Source of the DNA: Aeromicrobium tamlense
GTDB taxonomy: Bacteria > Actinomycetota > Actinomycetes > Propionibacteriales > Nocardioidaceae
Direction: 5' to 3'
Assembly: GCF_013408555.1 (NCBI RefSeq)
Contig: NZ_JACBZN010000001.1
Location: 1,984,001 to 2,048,000, forward strand
Length of the DNA stretch: 64,000 bases
This document shows positions 40,945 to 49,038 of this stretch, in pieces; the stretch's first letter is position 1, and the number at the start of each line of letters is the position of its first letter. The translations under genes were made by a program, and so were the position numbers. The notes under the pieces are model-generated. The model ran no database searches. It was not told the DNA's origin and worked only from the letters and a program-made list of their open reading frames with translations.

Positions 40945-41939
40945 GCGCGGTTCCTCGACTTCGGATCGAGGGCGTCGCTCACGGCGTCGCCCAGCAGGAT
41001 GAATCCCAGCGAGGTCAGTGCCAGCGCCGAGGCGGGCCAGAACATGACGCCGAGGCGCTGACCGGAGCGCACCTGGTTCTGGGCCGCGGAGATGTCGTTG
41101 CCCCACGAGACGATGCTGGTCGGCAGGCCCAGGCCCAGGAACGACAGCGTCGCCTCGGCCACGATGTAGACGCCCAGCGACACGGTCGCCAGGACGATCA
41201 CGGGCGCCAGGGAGTTCGGCACCACGTGCCCCCACAGGTTGGCCCGGCGGGTCTTGCCGATCGCGCGGGCGGCATCGACGAACTCGAGGTTCTTGACCTC
41301 CAGCACGGCACCGCGCGAGATGCGCAGCACCTGCGGCCAGCCGAACGCCGCGAGGGCGAACACCACCGTGAGGATGAAGCCCCAGTAGCCGCGGTCGGGC
41401 CACAGGTTGTTGATGATCGACAGGCCGACCAGCGCGCCCAGCAGCAGCGGGATCGCGAAGAAGACGTCGGCGACGCGGGAGATGATCGTGTCGGACCAGC
41501 CACCGAAGAAGCCGGCCATGGCACCGAAGATCACGCCCGGGACCGTCACCACGATGGTGCACAGCACGCCCACCAGCACCGAGGCGCGGGCGCCGTAGAT
41601 CGTGCGGGCGAAGACGTCGTAGCCCTGCTTGTCGAAGCCGGCGATGTGACCTTCGCTGGGGCCCTCGAGGCTGCGGCTCAGGTCGGCGCGGGTCGGGTCG
41701 ACGTCGGTGAACAGCTGCGGGAAGAGCACGACGATCGTGACGATCGTCAGGATGACGACCGAGACCCAGAAGATCCAGTTCTTGCGGAGGCGCTTCCACG
41801 CCTCCTTCCACTGGCTCTCGGGGCTGCGGCTGTCGTCGAAGGAGCCCGTCTCGGCCAGCGGCGTCAGCTCGACGGCGGCGACGAAGCGCTCCTGGCCCGG
41901 CAGGGCCTTCGGGGGAATGTCGGTGGGGAACTCAGGCAT
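40941..41939 (-). CDS. Peptide ABC transporter permease (DppC type)
   Basis: A 332-residue membrane permease with an N-terminal cytoplasmic tail, a first membrane helix (WVSVVILTIVTIVVLF), the ARTIYGARASVLVGV segment, and the EAA loop region (DAARAIGKTRRANLWGHVVPNSLAPV) that contacts the ATPase. The C terminus is conserved (LGLGLPTSIVSWGNDI). It pairs with the DppB-type permease, whose stop it overlaps by eight bases. Confidence 0.93.
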   Translation of the reverse strand: MPEFPTDIPPKALPGQERFVAAVELTPLAETGSFDDSRSPESQWKEAWKRLRKNWIFWVSVVILTIVTIVVLFPQLFTDVDPTRADLSRSLEGPSEGHIAGFDKQGYDVFARTIYGARASVLVGVLCTIVVTVPGVIFGAMAGFFGGWSDTIISRVADVFFAIPLLLGALVGLSIINNLWPDRGYWGFILTVVFALAAFGWPQVLRISRGAVLEVKNLEFVDAARAIGKTRRANLWGHVVPNSLAPVIVLATVSLGVYIVAEATLSFLGLGLPTSIVSWGNDISAAQNQVRSGQRLGVMFWPASALALTSLGFILLGDAVSDALDPKSRNRA

Positions 41940-42858
41940 AGCGGATCCTCGGGTCGAGCCAGGCGTACAGAAGGTCGACGATGAGGCTCATGACGACGTA
42001 GATGAGGACCATCACCGTCACGACCGAGACGATCGTGGGGCCCTCCTTCTGCTGGATGGCGCGGAAGGCCAGGTTGCCCAGGCCCGGGATGTTGAAGATG
42101 CCCTCCGTCACGATCGCGCCGGCCATCAGCGTGCCGAGATCGGCGCCGAGGTAGGTGACGACGGGGATGAGCGAGTTGCGCAGGACGTGACGGCGGTTGA
42201 CCTGGCCGTCGGTGAGGCCCTTGGCGCGAGCGGTGCGCACGTGGTCGGCCGTGAGGTTCTCGACCACGGAGGTGCGGGTGAGGCGTAGGACGTACGCGAA
42301 GGACACGAGTCCCAGCACGAATGCCGGGATGATCAGGCGGTCCCAGCTGGCGTCTCCGCCGACGGTGACCGGTGCCCAGCCGAGCTTCACACCGAAGATC
42401 AGCTGCATCGTGAAGCCGAAGACGAAGATCGGGACGGCGATGACGAGCAGCGAGGCCACGAGCATCGTGGAGTCGAAGAGCTTGCCGCGCTTGAGGCCGG
42501 CGTAGAAGCCGGCGGCGATGCCGAGCACGCCCTCGATGACCAGCGCCATCAGCGCGAGCTTGAAGGTCACCGGGATCGTCTCGGCGAGCAGCTCGCTGAC
42601 GGGACGTCCCGAGAAGGAGACGCCGAGGTCACCCTGAGCGGCGTTGCCCAGGAACAGCAGCCACTGCACCAGGAACGGCTTGTCGAGGTTGTACTGCTGC
42701 TCGATCTGGGAGCGAACCGCTTCCGAGACGGGCTTCTCGCCGAACAGGGCCACGATCGGATCTCCCGGCATGGCGAAGACCATGGCGTAGATCAGGAACG
42801 TGGACCCGAGCAGCACGGGGATGGCCTGCAGGATTCGCCGGCCGATGTACCACCACAT
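41932..42858 (-). CDS. Peptide ABC transporter permease (DppB type)
   Basis: A 308-residue membrane permease beginning WWYIGRRILQAIPVLLGSTFLIYAM (typical N terminus, quoted in part as RRILQAIPVLLG), with the PGDP motif, the EAA loop (VRTARAKGLTDGQVNRRHVLRN) and several membrane helices ending VDLLYAWLDPRIRY. ATG at 42858 with GGAGG ten bases upstream. A strong hairpin separates it from the upstream binding-protein gene, so it is probably expressed by read-through. Confidence 0.93.
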   Translation of the reverse strand: MWWYIGRRILQAIPVLLGSTFLIYAMVFAMPGDPIVALFGEKPVSEAVRSQIEQQYNLDKPFLVQWLLFLGNAAQGDLGVSFSGRPVSELLAETIPVTFKLALMALVIEGVLGIAAGFYAGLKRGKLFDSTMLVASLLVIAVPIFVFGFTMQLIFGVKLGWAPVTVGGDASWDRLIIPAFVLGLVSFAYVLRLTRTSVVENLTADHVRTARAKGLTDGQVNRRHVLRNSLIPVVTYLGADLGTLMAGAIVTEGIFNIPGLGNLAFRAIQQKEGPTIVSVVTVMVLIYVVMSLIVDLLYAWLDPRIRYA

Positions 42859-42961
42859 TGTTAGCTACCTCCGGGGCACGAGGGTCGTCCCGTGCGTCGA
42901 TTAAGCGTACCCGCGTGCCCACGGATCGAGCGCGGGCACGGGGGTGCGTTCGGTCATGAGT

Positions 42962-42992
42962 GTGGGGCGGCACCGGGTTGGTGCCGCCCCAC
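42962..42992 (-). terminator. Hairpin after the binding-protein gene
   Basis: Perfect 13-base stem GTGGGGCGGCACC/GGTGCCGCCCCAC with a five-base loop, 12 bases past the binding-protein stop and about 100 bases before the permease start. Likely partial terminator and mRNA stabiliser. Confidence 0.75.
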
Positions 42993-43004
42993 CTCACGCG
43001 AGCA

Positions 43005-44621
43005 TCACTTGGTGATGTTCTGGTATTCCGGCTTGTTCTGCCAGTTGAACTCCACGTTCTCGACACCCTTGGCCGCGACAGCCGCGACGTTGGTGTTCCA
43101 GAGCGGGATGGCCGGCAGATCCTTGAACAGGATCTCCTGGGCCTGCGCCAGCAGCTTGGCCATCTCGTCGCCCTCGGCGCTCAGCGCGTCGGACAGGAGC
43201 TTGTCGAACTCCTTGTTGGAGTAGTCGCCGTCGTTCGAGCCGGCGCCCGTGCCGAAGACCGGGCCGAGGTAGTTGTAGACCGACGGGTAGTCGGGCTGCC
43301 AGCCGGTACGGAACGCGGTGCCGATCGTGCGATCGGTGACCTTGGTGCGCAGCTCGGCGAACGTCGCGTAGGCCTTGGGCTCCGCGTCGATCTCCAGGTT
43401 GTTCTTGAGCTGGTTGGTGAGGGCCTCGACCCACTCCTTGTTGCCCGGGCCGTCACCGTTGTACGCGACGACGAACTTGCCCTCGAACGGGGCGATGGCG
43501 TCGGCCTCGGCCCAGAGCTTCTTGGCCTCGTCGGCGTCGAACTCCAGGACCTCGGAGCCGGGGATGTCGGCGGTGAACTCGGGCATCAGCTCGGAGCTGA
43601 AGTCCTTCGAGGGCGAACGGGTGCCGTCGAAGATCTTGTCGGTGATCTCCTTGCGGTCGATCGCGCGGCTGATGGCCTGGCGACGCAGGTTGCCCTCCTC
43701 ACCGGAGAAGTGATCGAGCGACTCGGGGATCGTGACCGTGCCGTTGACCGAGCCGGCCGCCTCGAACGCCTGGACCGAGTCGTCGGTCTTGAAGGTCGTC
43801 AGGGCGCTCGGCGGAGCCTGGTCGAGGACGTCGAGGTTGCCCGCCTGGACGTCGGAGTAGGCCGAGTCCGGGTTCGTGTAGAACTTGAAGGTCACGCCGC
43901 CGTTCTTGGCCTCGCGGTTGCCCTTGTACTCCTCGTTCGGCGTCATGACGGCCTCGACGTTGTTCTCCCACTTGTCGAGCTTGTAGGGGCCGTTGCCGAT
44001 GGGGGCCTTGCCGAAGGCGTCCATGTCCTCGAACGCGGCCTCGGGCAGCGGGTAGTACGCCGAGTAGCCCAGACGCAGCGGGAAGAGCGCCTCGGGGTTC
44101 TTGAGCGTGACCTCGAAGGTCTTCTCGTCGACGACCTTCAGGCCGCTCATCTCGGTGCCCTTGTCGAGGATGACGCCCTCGTCGTCGGTGCCCTCGATCG
44201 GGTAGTAGAAGTAGCTCTGCAGCTGGGCGTTCTCGGCGGCAGCGCCGAAGTTCCACGCCTTCACGAAGGACTCGGCGGTGACCGGGGTGCCGTCGGTGAA
44301 GCTCCAGTCCTTGAGCTTGATCGTCCAGACCTTGTTGTCGTCGGACTCGATCGACTCGGCGATCTCGAGCTCCTGCGAGCCGTCAGCCTTGTACGAGACG
44401 AGACCCGCGTAGATCAGGTCGATGATGTTGCCGCCGCCGACCTCGTTCGTGTTGGTCGTGATCAGCGGGTTCTGGGGCTCGGTGCCGTAGGCGGTGATGA
44501 CCGCATCGGTCGACTCCGAACCGCCGTTGTCGTCATCGCCGCCGCTCGAGCAGGCCGCCAGGGTCAGGCTGGCGACTGCGGCGAGGGCGACACCTGCGAG
44601 GGCTGAACGCCGAGTTCGCAT
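43005..44621 (-). CDS. Peptide/solute-binding lipoprotein of an ABC transporter (family 5)
   Basis: A 538-residue extracellular binding lipoprotein. The signal peptide (RRSALAGVALAAVASLTLAAC) has a clear lipobox, followed by a GGDDDNGG linker. The body is a family 5 solute-binding protein: WTIKLKDWSFTDGTPVTAESFVKAW is the diagnostic region (quoted in part as FTDGTPVTAESFVKAW), with YNGDGPGNKEWVEAL later. It delivers peptides to the permeases downstream. ATG at 44621 with AGGAGGA six bases upstream. Confidence 0.93.
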   Translation of the reverse strand: MRTRRSALAGVALAAVASLTLAACSSGGDDDNGGSESTDAVITAYGTEPQNPLITTNTNEVGGGNIIDLIYAGLVSYKADGSQELEIAESIESDDNKVWTIKLKDWSFTDGTPVTAESFVKAWNFGAAAENAQLQSYFYYPIEGTDDEGVILDKGTEMSGLKVVDEKTFEVTLKNPEALFPLRLGYSAYYPLPEAAFEDMDAFGKAPIGNGPYKLDKWENNVEAVMTPNEEYKGNREAKNGGVTFKFYTNPDSAYSDVQAGNLDVLDQAPPSALTTFKTDDSVQAFEAAGSVNGTVTIPESLDHFSGEEGNLRRQAISRAIDRKEITDKIFDGTRSPSKDFSSELMPEFTADIPGSEVLEFDADEAKKLWAEADAIAPFEGKFVVAYNGDGPGNKEWVEALTNQLKNNLEIDAEPKAYATFAELRTKVTDRTIGTAFRTGWQPDYPSVYNYLGPVFGTGAGSNDGDYSNKEFDKLLSDALSAEGDEMAKLLAQAQEILFKDLPAIPLWNTNVAAVAAKGVENVEFNWQNKPEYQNITK

Positions 44622-44790
44622 GTATTTCCTCCTGTGAAGGCGTACGTCGGTGAACGTGCATGTGTACGCGTGCTTCATAGGTATCACCTCGGGGGTGCCC
44701 CAGCCCACTCCCGACGGCGTACTTCATCGAACTGCAACCAAACGAAAGAACCACTCCCATTGGCACGATCGGGCCATGCCCGAGCACGAC

Positions 44791-44824
44791 GACGGCCCCG
44801 CTCCCGGAAGGGAGCGGGGCCGTC
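44791..44824 (-). terminator. Terminator hairpin after etfA
   Basis: Perfect 15-base stem GACGGCCCCGCTCCC/GGGAGCGGGGCCGTC closed by a GGAA loop, 13 bases after the etfA stop. No T-run follows, as is common in actinomycetes. Confidence 0.8.
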
Positions 44825-44837
44825 GGGCGAGGGCCGA

Positions 44838-45800
44838 TCAGCCCTTGCGCTTGGTGATCTCCTCGGTCGCCTGCGGCAGGACCGACTTGAGGTCGCCCAC
44901 GACGCCGAAGTCGACGAGCTCGAAGATCGGCGCCTCCTCGTCCTTGTTGACCGCGACGATCGTCTTGGACGTCTGCATGCCGGCGCGGTGCTGGATCGCA
45001 CCGGAGATGCCGTTGGCGACGTACAGCTGCGGCGACACGGTCTTGCCGGTCTGGCCGACCTGGAACGTGTGCGGCTTCCAGCCCGAGTCCACGGCGGCGC
45101 GCGAGGCGCCGACGGCGGCACCGAGGGCGTCGGCCAGGGCCTCGACCTCGGAGAAGTCGCCCCCGGTGCCACGGCCACCGGAGACCACGATGGCGGCCTC
45201 GGTCAGCTCGGGACGACCGGTGGAGACACGCGCCTCGGAGGACACGATCTTCACCTGCTTGGCCGACTCGGGGACGTCGAAGGACACGGCCTCGACGGTC
45301 CCGGCGCCGGCAGCGGCCTCCGGAGCAGCCGAGTTCGGCTTGACGGCGATGACCGGGGCGCCCTTGGTGACCTGCGCGGCAACGGTGAAGTTGCCGGCGA
45401 AGGCCGCCTGGGTGGTGGTGATCGAGCCGCCGTCGACGGCGACGTCGATGGCGTCGGTGATCAGGCCGGCCTCGGACTTGAGCGCGACGCGAGCCGCGAT
45501 CTCCTTGCCCTCCGAGGTCGACGGGACCAGGACGGCCGCGGGCGACTTCTCGGCGACCAGGGCGGCGAGCGCCTCGGCCTTGGGGGCCACGAGGTACTCG
45601 GCGAAGGTGCTGTCGGCGTACGTGTAGATCTTCTCCGCGCCGTACTCGGCCAGGACCGAGGTGTCCGCACTCTGCCCATCAGCGTCGGCGAAGACGACGG
45701 CCGAGGCCTCGCCGATGCGGCGGGCGATCGTCAGGAGCTCCAGCGAGGGCTTCGTGACCTTGCCCTGCGGGGCGTCGATCAGAACGAGAACTTCACTCAT
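44838..45800 (-). CDS. etfA: Electron transfer flavoprotein alpha subunit
   Basis: A 320-residue subunit that binds FAD in its C-terminal domain: VSGGRGTGGDFSEVEALADALGAAVGASRAAVDSGW (in part SGGRGTGGDF), QVGQTGKTVSPQLYVANGISGAIQH and AVNKDEEAPIF are the standard motifs. It accepts electrons from acyl-CoA dehydrogenases and passes them to the quinone pool. It follows etfB with a 16-base gap and ends in a strong terminator hairpin. Confidence 0.96.
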   Translation of the reverse strand: MSEVLVLIDAPQGKVTKPSLELLTIARRIGEASAVVFADADGQSADTSVLAEYGAEKIYTYADSTFAEYLVAPKAEALAALVAEKSPAAVLVPSTSEGKEIAARVALKSEAGLITDAIDVAVDGGSITTTQAAFAGNFTVAAQVTKGAPVIAVKPNSAAPEAAAGAGTVEAVSFDVPESAKQVKIVSSEARVSTGRPELTEAAIVVSGGRGTGGDFSEVEALADALGAAVGASRAAVDSGWKPHTFQVGQTGKTVSPQLYVANGISGAIQHRAGMQTSKTIVAVNKDEEAPIFELVDFGVVGDLKSVLPQATEEITKRKG

Positions 45801-45816
45801 TGATTCAGGCTCCTAC

Positions 45817-46596
45817 TCACACGAACTTCTTGGACGCGAGGAACTCGACGAGCTTGGTGCCGCCGTCTCCCTCGTCGGTGACGATCTCGCCGGCGGTGCG
45901 CGGCGGGCGGGGGGTCGTGGACTCGACCTTGGTCCAGGCGTTGTCGAGGCCGACCTCGGCCGCGTCGACACCCAGGTCGGCGAGCGTCCACTCCTCGACC
46001 GGCTTCTTCTTCGCGGCCATGATGCCCTTGAAGGACGGGTAGCGGGCCTCGCCCGTCTGGTCGGTGACCGAGACGACGAGCTTGCCGGTGGCCTCGATCT
46101 CCTGCGTGGCGGCATCGCCGTCGCGACGGATCTTGACCGTCTCGCCGTCGACCGAGATCTCCGAGGCGAACGTGATGGCCGGCAGGCCCAGGCGCTCGGC
46201 GACCAGCGTGGGCACGACGCCCATGCCGGCGTCGGTGGAGCCCATGCCGAAGAACACCAGGTCGTAGTCGAGCTTCTCGATGGCCTTGGCCAGCACGAGC
46301 GACGTCGCGAAGGCGTCGGAGCCCGCGATGGCGTCGTCCTCGACGTGCACGCCGGCGTCGGCGCCCATCTGCAGGGCCTTGCGGACCGCGTCGGAGGCGT
46401 CGGCGGGACCGACCGTCAGCACGGTCACCTCGCCGTCGCCGGCCTCGACGACCTGCAGCGCCTGCTCGACCGCGTACTCGTCGAGCTCGGACAGAAGTCC
46501 GTCGACGTTCTCACGATCGACAGTGTTATCCGCTTCGAACGTGCGGTCCGCCGTGGCGTCCGGCACGTACTTCACAGCGACAACGATCTTGGTCAC
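45817..46596 (-). CDS. etfB: Electron transfer flavoprotein beta subunit
   Basis: A 259-residue subunit with the beta-family opening KIVVAVKYVPDA, LDEYAVEQALQVVE, VLTVGPADASDAVRKALQMGAD (AMP/ADP-binding region) and GMGSTDAGMGVVPTLVAERLG. GTG start at 46596 with AGGAGGG five bases upstream. First gene of etfBA. The 163-base leader contains two palindromes that could be operator sites. Confidence 0.96.
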   Translation of the reverse strand: MTKIVVAVKYVPDATADRTFEADNTVDRENVDGLLSELDEYAVEQALQVVEAGDGEVTVLTVGPADASDAVRKALQMGADAGVHVEDDAIAGSDAFATSLVLAKAIEKLDYDLVFFGMGSTDAGMGVVPTLVAERLGLPAITFASEISVDGETVKIRRDGDAATQEIEATGKLVVSVTDQTGEARYPSFKGIMAAKKKPVEEWTLADLGVDAAEVGLDNAWTKVESTTPRPPRTAGEIVTDEGDGGTKLVEFLASKKFV

Positions 46597-46639
46597 GAGG
46601 ACCCTCCTGTGAATTCGGGGCGCGAGCGACGGTTTGATC

Positions 46640-46727
46640 ACTCGCGAGTTATCGGGTCCACCTTGCCACGCGAAGCCATTCGCGAGTGAGGCGACCCTTC
46701 CTGTGGACGATGTTACCGAAAGGTAAC
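46640..46727. promoter_or_regulatory. Two short palindromes upstream of etfBA
   Basis: ACTCGCGAGT (46640-46649) is a perfect ten-base palindrome, partly repeated as TTCGCGAGTGA at 46679-46689. GTTACC-GAAA-GGTAAC (46712-46727) is a second perfect inverted repeat. Both lie in the gap between the enoyl-CoA hydratase gene and etfB and could bind a regulator. The second could instead be a small hairpin after the hydratase message. Confidence 0.4.
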
Positions 46728-46759
46728 CAGCGCGCCCATCCCAGCGGGAGTGGCGTGGG

Positions 46760-47539
46760 TCACGTGCCGGTGAACGTCGCCTTGCCGGGACCGTTCTCGA
46801 CGAACGACCGCATGCCGTTCGTCTGGTCCTCGGTGGCGAACAGGCCGCTGAAGCCGGCCCGCTCGATCTCCAGGCCGGTCTGCAGGTCGACCTCCAGACC
46901 CCGGTCGACCACGTCCTTCGCGGTGCGCAACGCGATCGCCGGCCCCCCGACGAACTGCGACGCCCACGCGACGGCGCGCTCGTACACCTGCGCCGCGGGC
47001 AGGACCTCGTCGACCAGACCCAGCGCGAGCGCCTCGTCGGCACCGACGAACCGGCCCGTGTAGATGAGGTCCTTGGCCTTCGACGGGCCGATCAGGCGCG
47101 CGAGGCGCTGGGTGCCGCCGGCGCCGGGGATGATGCCCAGCAGGATCTCGGGCTGGCCGAGCTTCGCGTCGTCGGCGCAGAAGCGCAGGTCGGTGGAGAG
47201 CGCGAGCTCGAGGCCGCCGCCGAGCGCGAAGCCCGTGATGGCCGAGACCGTGGGCTTGCCGATCGCGGCGATCGCCCGGGTGAAGTCCTGCAGGAGGTGT
47301 CCGTGACGGAACATCTCCTGGTAGCCCATGTCGGCCATCTCCTTGACGTCCGCGCCCGCGGCGAAGACGCGCTCGCCGCCCCACACCACGACCGCGGCGA
47401 CGTCGTCGCGGCGGTCGGCCTCGCGCGCCGCCTCCAGCAGCTCGGTCTGGACCTGTGCGTCGAGTGCGTTCATCTTGGGCCGGTCGAGGCGGATCGTGCC
47501 GACGCCGTCGGTCACCTCGAGTCGGACGAATGCGGCCAT
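46760..47539 (-). CDS. Enoyl-CoA hydratase/isomerase family protein
   Basis: A 259-residue crotonase-fold enzyme with LDRPKMNALDAQ, the first oxyanion-hole segment RVFAAGADVKEM, GFALGGGLELALSTDLRFCADDAKLGQPEI carrying the second oxyanion Gly and a catalytic-type Glu (in part ALGGGLELAL and LGQPEILLGIIPGAGGTQRL with the second Glu). It probably hydrates a trans-2-enoyl-CoA. Good ribosome-binding site (AGGAGG). Neighbouring etfBA supports a role in fatty acid or acyl-CoA oxidation. Confidence 0.92.
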   Translation of the reverse strand: MAAFVRLEVTDGVGTIRLDRPKMNALDAQVQTELLEAAREADRRDDVAAVVVWGGERVFAAGADVKEMADMGYQEMFRHGHLLQDFTRAIAAIGKPTVSAITGFALGGGLELALSTDLRFCADDAKLGQPEILLGIIPGAGGTQRLARLIGPSKAKDLIYTGRFVGADEALALGLVDEVLPAAQVYERAVAWASQFVGGPAIALRTAKDVVDRGLEVDLQTGLEIERAGFSGLFATEDQTNGMRSFVENGPGKATFTGT

Positions 47540-47582
47540 GTCAGTGCCTCCTGTGTGGGTTGCGCCCGAGCATAGGACAGCG

Positions 47583-48068
47583 TCAGGACACCGACCCGAC
47601 GGCCTGCAGCGCCTCCCCCGACAGCCGGTAGGTGCGCCAGTCCTCGAGGTCGACCGCGCCCAGGGATCGGTAGAACTCGATCGACGGGGTGTTCCAGTCC
47701 AGCACCTGCCACTGCAGCCGGCTGTAGCCCCGCTCCACGCACACCCGGGCGAGCTCGGTCAGCAGGGCCTTGCCCAGGCCGCTCCCCCGCTGCGCCGGGT
47801 CGACGTAGAGGTCCTCGAGGTGGATGCCGTGGACCCCGTCCCACGTGGAGAAGTTGAGGAACCAGATCGCGGTACCGACGACCGCGCCGTCGGCCTCGGC
47901 GACGTGCGCGTAGAGCGCGGGCTGCGTGCCGAACAGCCGCTCGTGCAGCATCTCGTCGGTCAGGACGCACTGCTCCGGGGCCCGCTCGTAGGCGGCGAGG
48001 TCATGGACGAGACGCACCATGTCGGGCACGTCGGCGGCGGTGGCGGGGCGGATCCGCGGATCGGTCAT
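47583..48068 (-). CDS. GNAT acetyltransferase, diamine acetyltransferase-like
   Basis: A 161-residue GNAT protein: IRPATAADVPDMVRLVHDLAAYE at the N terminus, then FLNFSTWDGVHGIHLEDLYVDPAQRGSGLGKALL (in part HLEDLYVDPAQRGSGLGKAL), which is the arrangement of spermidine/spermine acetyltransferase-like enzymes, and VLDWNTPSIEFYRSLGA at the C-terminal side. It probably acetylates a polyamine or amino compound. The start at 48068 is the first plausible ATG before the conserved domain. It is divergent from the GNAT-NUDIX gene with 39 bases between starts. Confidence 0.85.
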   Translation of the reverse strand: MTDPRIRPATAADVPDMVRLVHDLAAYERAPEQCVLTDEMLHERLFGTQPALYAHVAEADGAVVGTAIWFLNFSTWDGVHGIHLEDLYVDPAQRGSGLGKALLTELARVCVERGYSRLQWQVLDWNTPSIEFYRSLGAVDLEDWRTYRLSGEALQAVGSVS

Positions 48069-48094
48069 GGGCTCGATTCCATCACGGCGGCCGG

Positions 48095-48100
48095 TAGCCT
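48095..48100 (+). promoter_or_regulatory. -10 element seven bases before a GTG start (leaderless-type)
   Basis: TAGCCT (TAnnnT) at 48095-48100 is followed by seven bases and the GTG at 48108, with no ribosome-binding site. This geometry is typical of leaderless actinobacterial transcripts. Confidence 0.5.
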
Positions 48101-48107
48101 CGGCCAC

Positions 48108-49022
48108 GTGACCGAGCCCGCCGAGCCCTCTGCCTCCCTGCGCGACGACGACCTCGTCCTCGAGCCCACCTCGGGCGCGGACGACCTGCACGGCTTCGCG
48201 GTCGTCTACGGCGGCGACCGCATCGGCACCGTGGCCCTGCAGCATGCCCACGGCAAGGCCGGCCGCCGGCTCGGCTCGATGCGGTGGAACTTCTCCTCCG
48301 GTCCCGGCGCGATGGTCGCCAGCCGCGCCCTGCGCATCGCCGTGGAGTACGCGTTCGAGCAGCTGGGCTGGACCCGGATCGAGGCGCGGGTGCCCGCCGA
48401 CGACCCGCTCGGCCTGCGCGCCGCGTCGATCGCCGGTCTGCGCCGCGAGGGCATCGCCCGCTCCCCCGGCGACGCCGAGGACCTCGTCCTGCTGGGCCGC
48501 ATCGTCGACGACCCGCCGGCCTTCAGCCGCGAGGGCTTCGTCGCCATCCTCAACGCTGGGCTGCCCCGCAAGCGCGTCATCGGGCAGGGCGTCCTGCGCG
48601 ACCGCGACGGCCGGGTGCTGCTGTGCGAGCTGACCTACAAGCGCGAGTGGGACCTGCCCGGCGGCGTGGTCGAGGTGGGCGAGAGCCCGGCCACCGGCCT
48701 GGTCCGCGAGCTCGAGGAGGAGCTCGGCATCACCGTCGAGGTCAACGGACTCGTGACGATGAACTGGCTGCCGCCGTGGAGCCGCTGGGACGACGCGTGC
48801 CTGTTCGTGTTCGACCTCGGGGTCGTCGACGCCGAGCTGGTCGAGCAGATGGTTTTGCAGCGCACCGAGATCGCCGCCGTGCACTGGTGCGACCTCGACC
48901 TCGTGCGCGAGCGCGCCACGCTGGCCACGACCGAGCTGCTCGAGTCGCTGGCCGACTCCCCGCTCCCGGCCTACCGCGAGGCCCCGCGCCAGCCCGACCC
49001 GGTCCGCGACCAGGCCCGCTGA
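48108..49022 (+). CDS. GNAT-NUDIX fusion protein
   Basis: A 304-residue two-domain protein. The N-terminal 130 residues are a degenerate RimJ-like GNAT fold (GTVALQHAHGKAGRRLGSM, ALRIAVEYAFEQLGWTRIEARV, ending DLVLLGRI) that lacks a clear acetyl-CoA loop. The C-terminal part is a complete NUDIX domain whose box reads GVVEVGESPATGLVRELEEE and LGI, matching GX5EX7REUXEEXGU in full, so it should hydrolyse a nucleoside diphosphate-linked compound. The GTG at 48108 follows a -10-like element. The substrate is unknown. Confidence 0.85.
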   Translation: MTEPAEPSASLRDDDLVLEPTSGADDLHGFAVVYGGDRIGTVALQHAHGKAGRRLGSMRWNFSSGPGAMVASRALRIAVEYAFEQLGWTRIEARVPADDPLGLRAASIAGLRREGIARSPGDAEDLVLLGRIVDDPPAFSREGFVAILNAGLPRKRVIGQGVLRDRDGRVLLCELTYKREWDLPGGVVEVGESPATGLVRELEEELGITVEVNGLVTMNWLPPWSRWDDACLFVFDLGVVDAELVEQMVLQRTEIAAVHWCDLDLVRERATLATTELLESLADSPLPAYREAPRQPDPVRDQAR

Positions 49023-49038
49023 CCTGCGACCCGGCGCC

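Noticed and set aside
44622..44790. Possible riboswitch in the leader of the binding-protein gene
   Set aside because: I see only short inverted repeats in this leader (for example around GCGTAC) and no pattern of a known riboswitch class.
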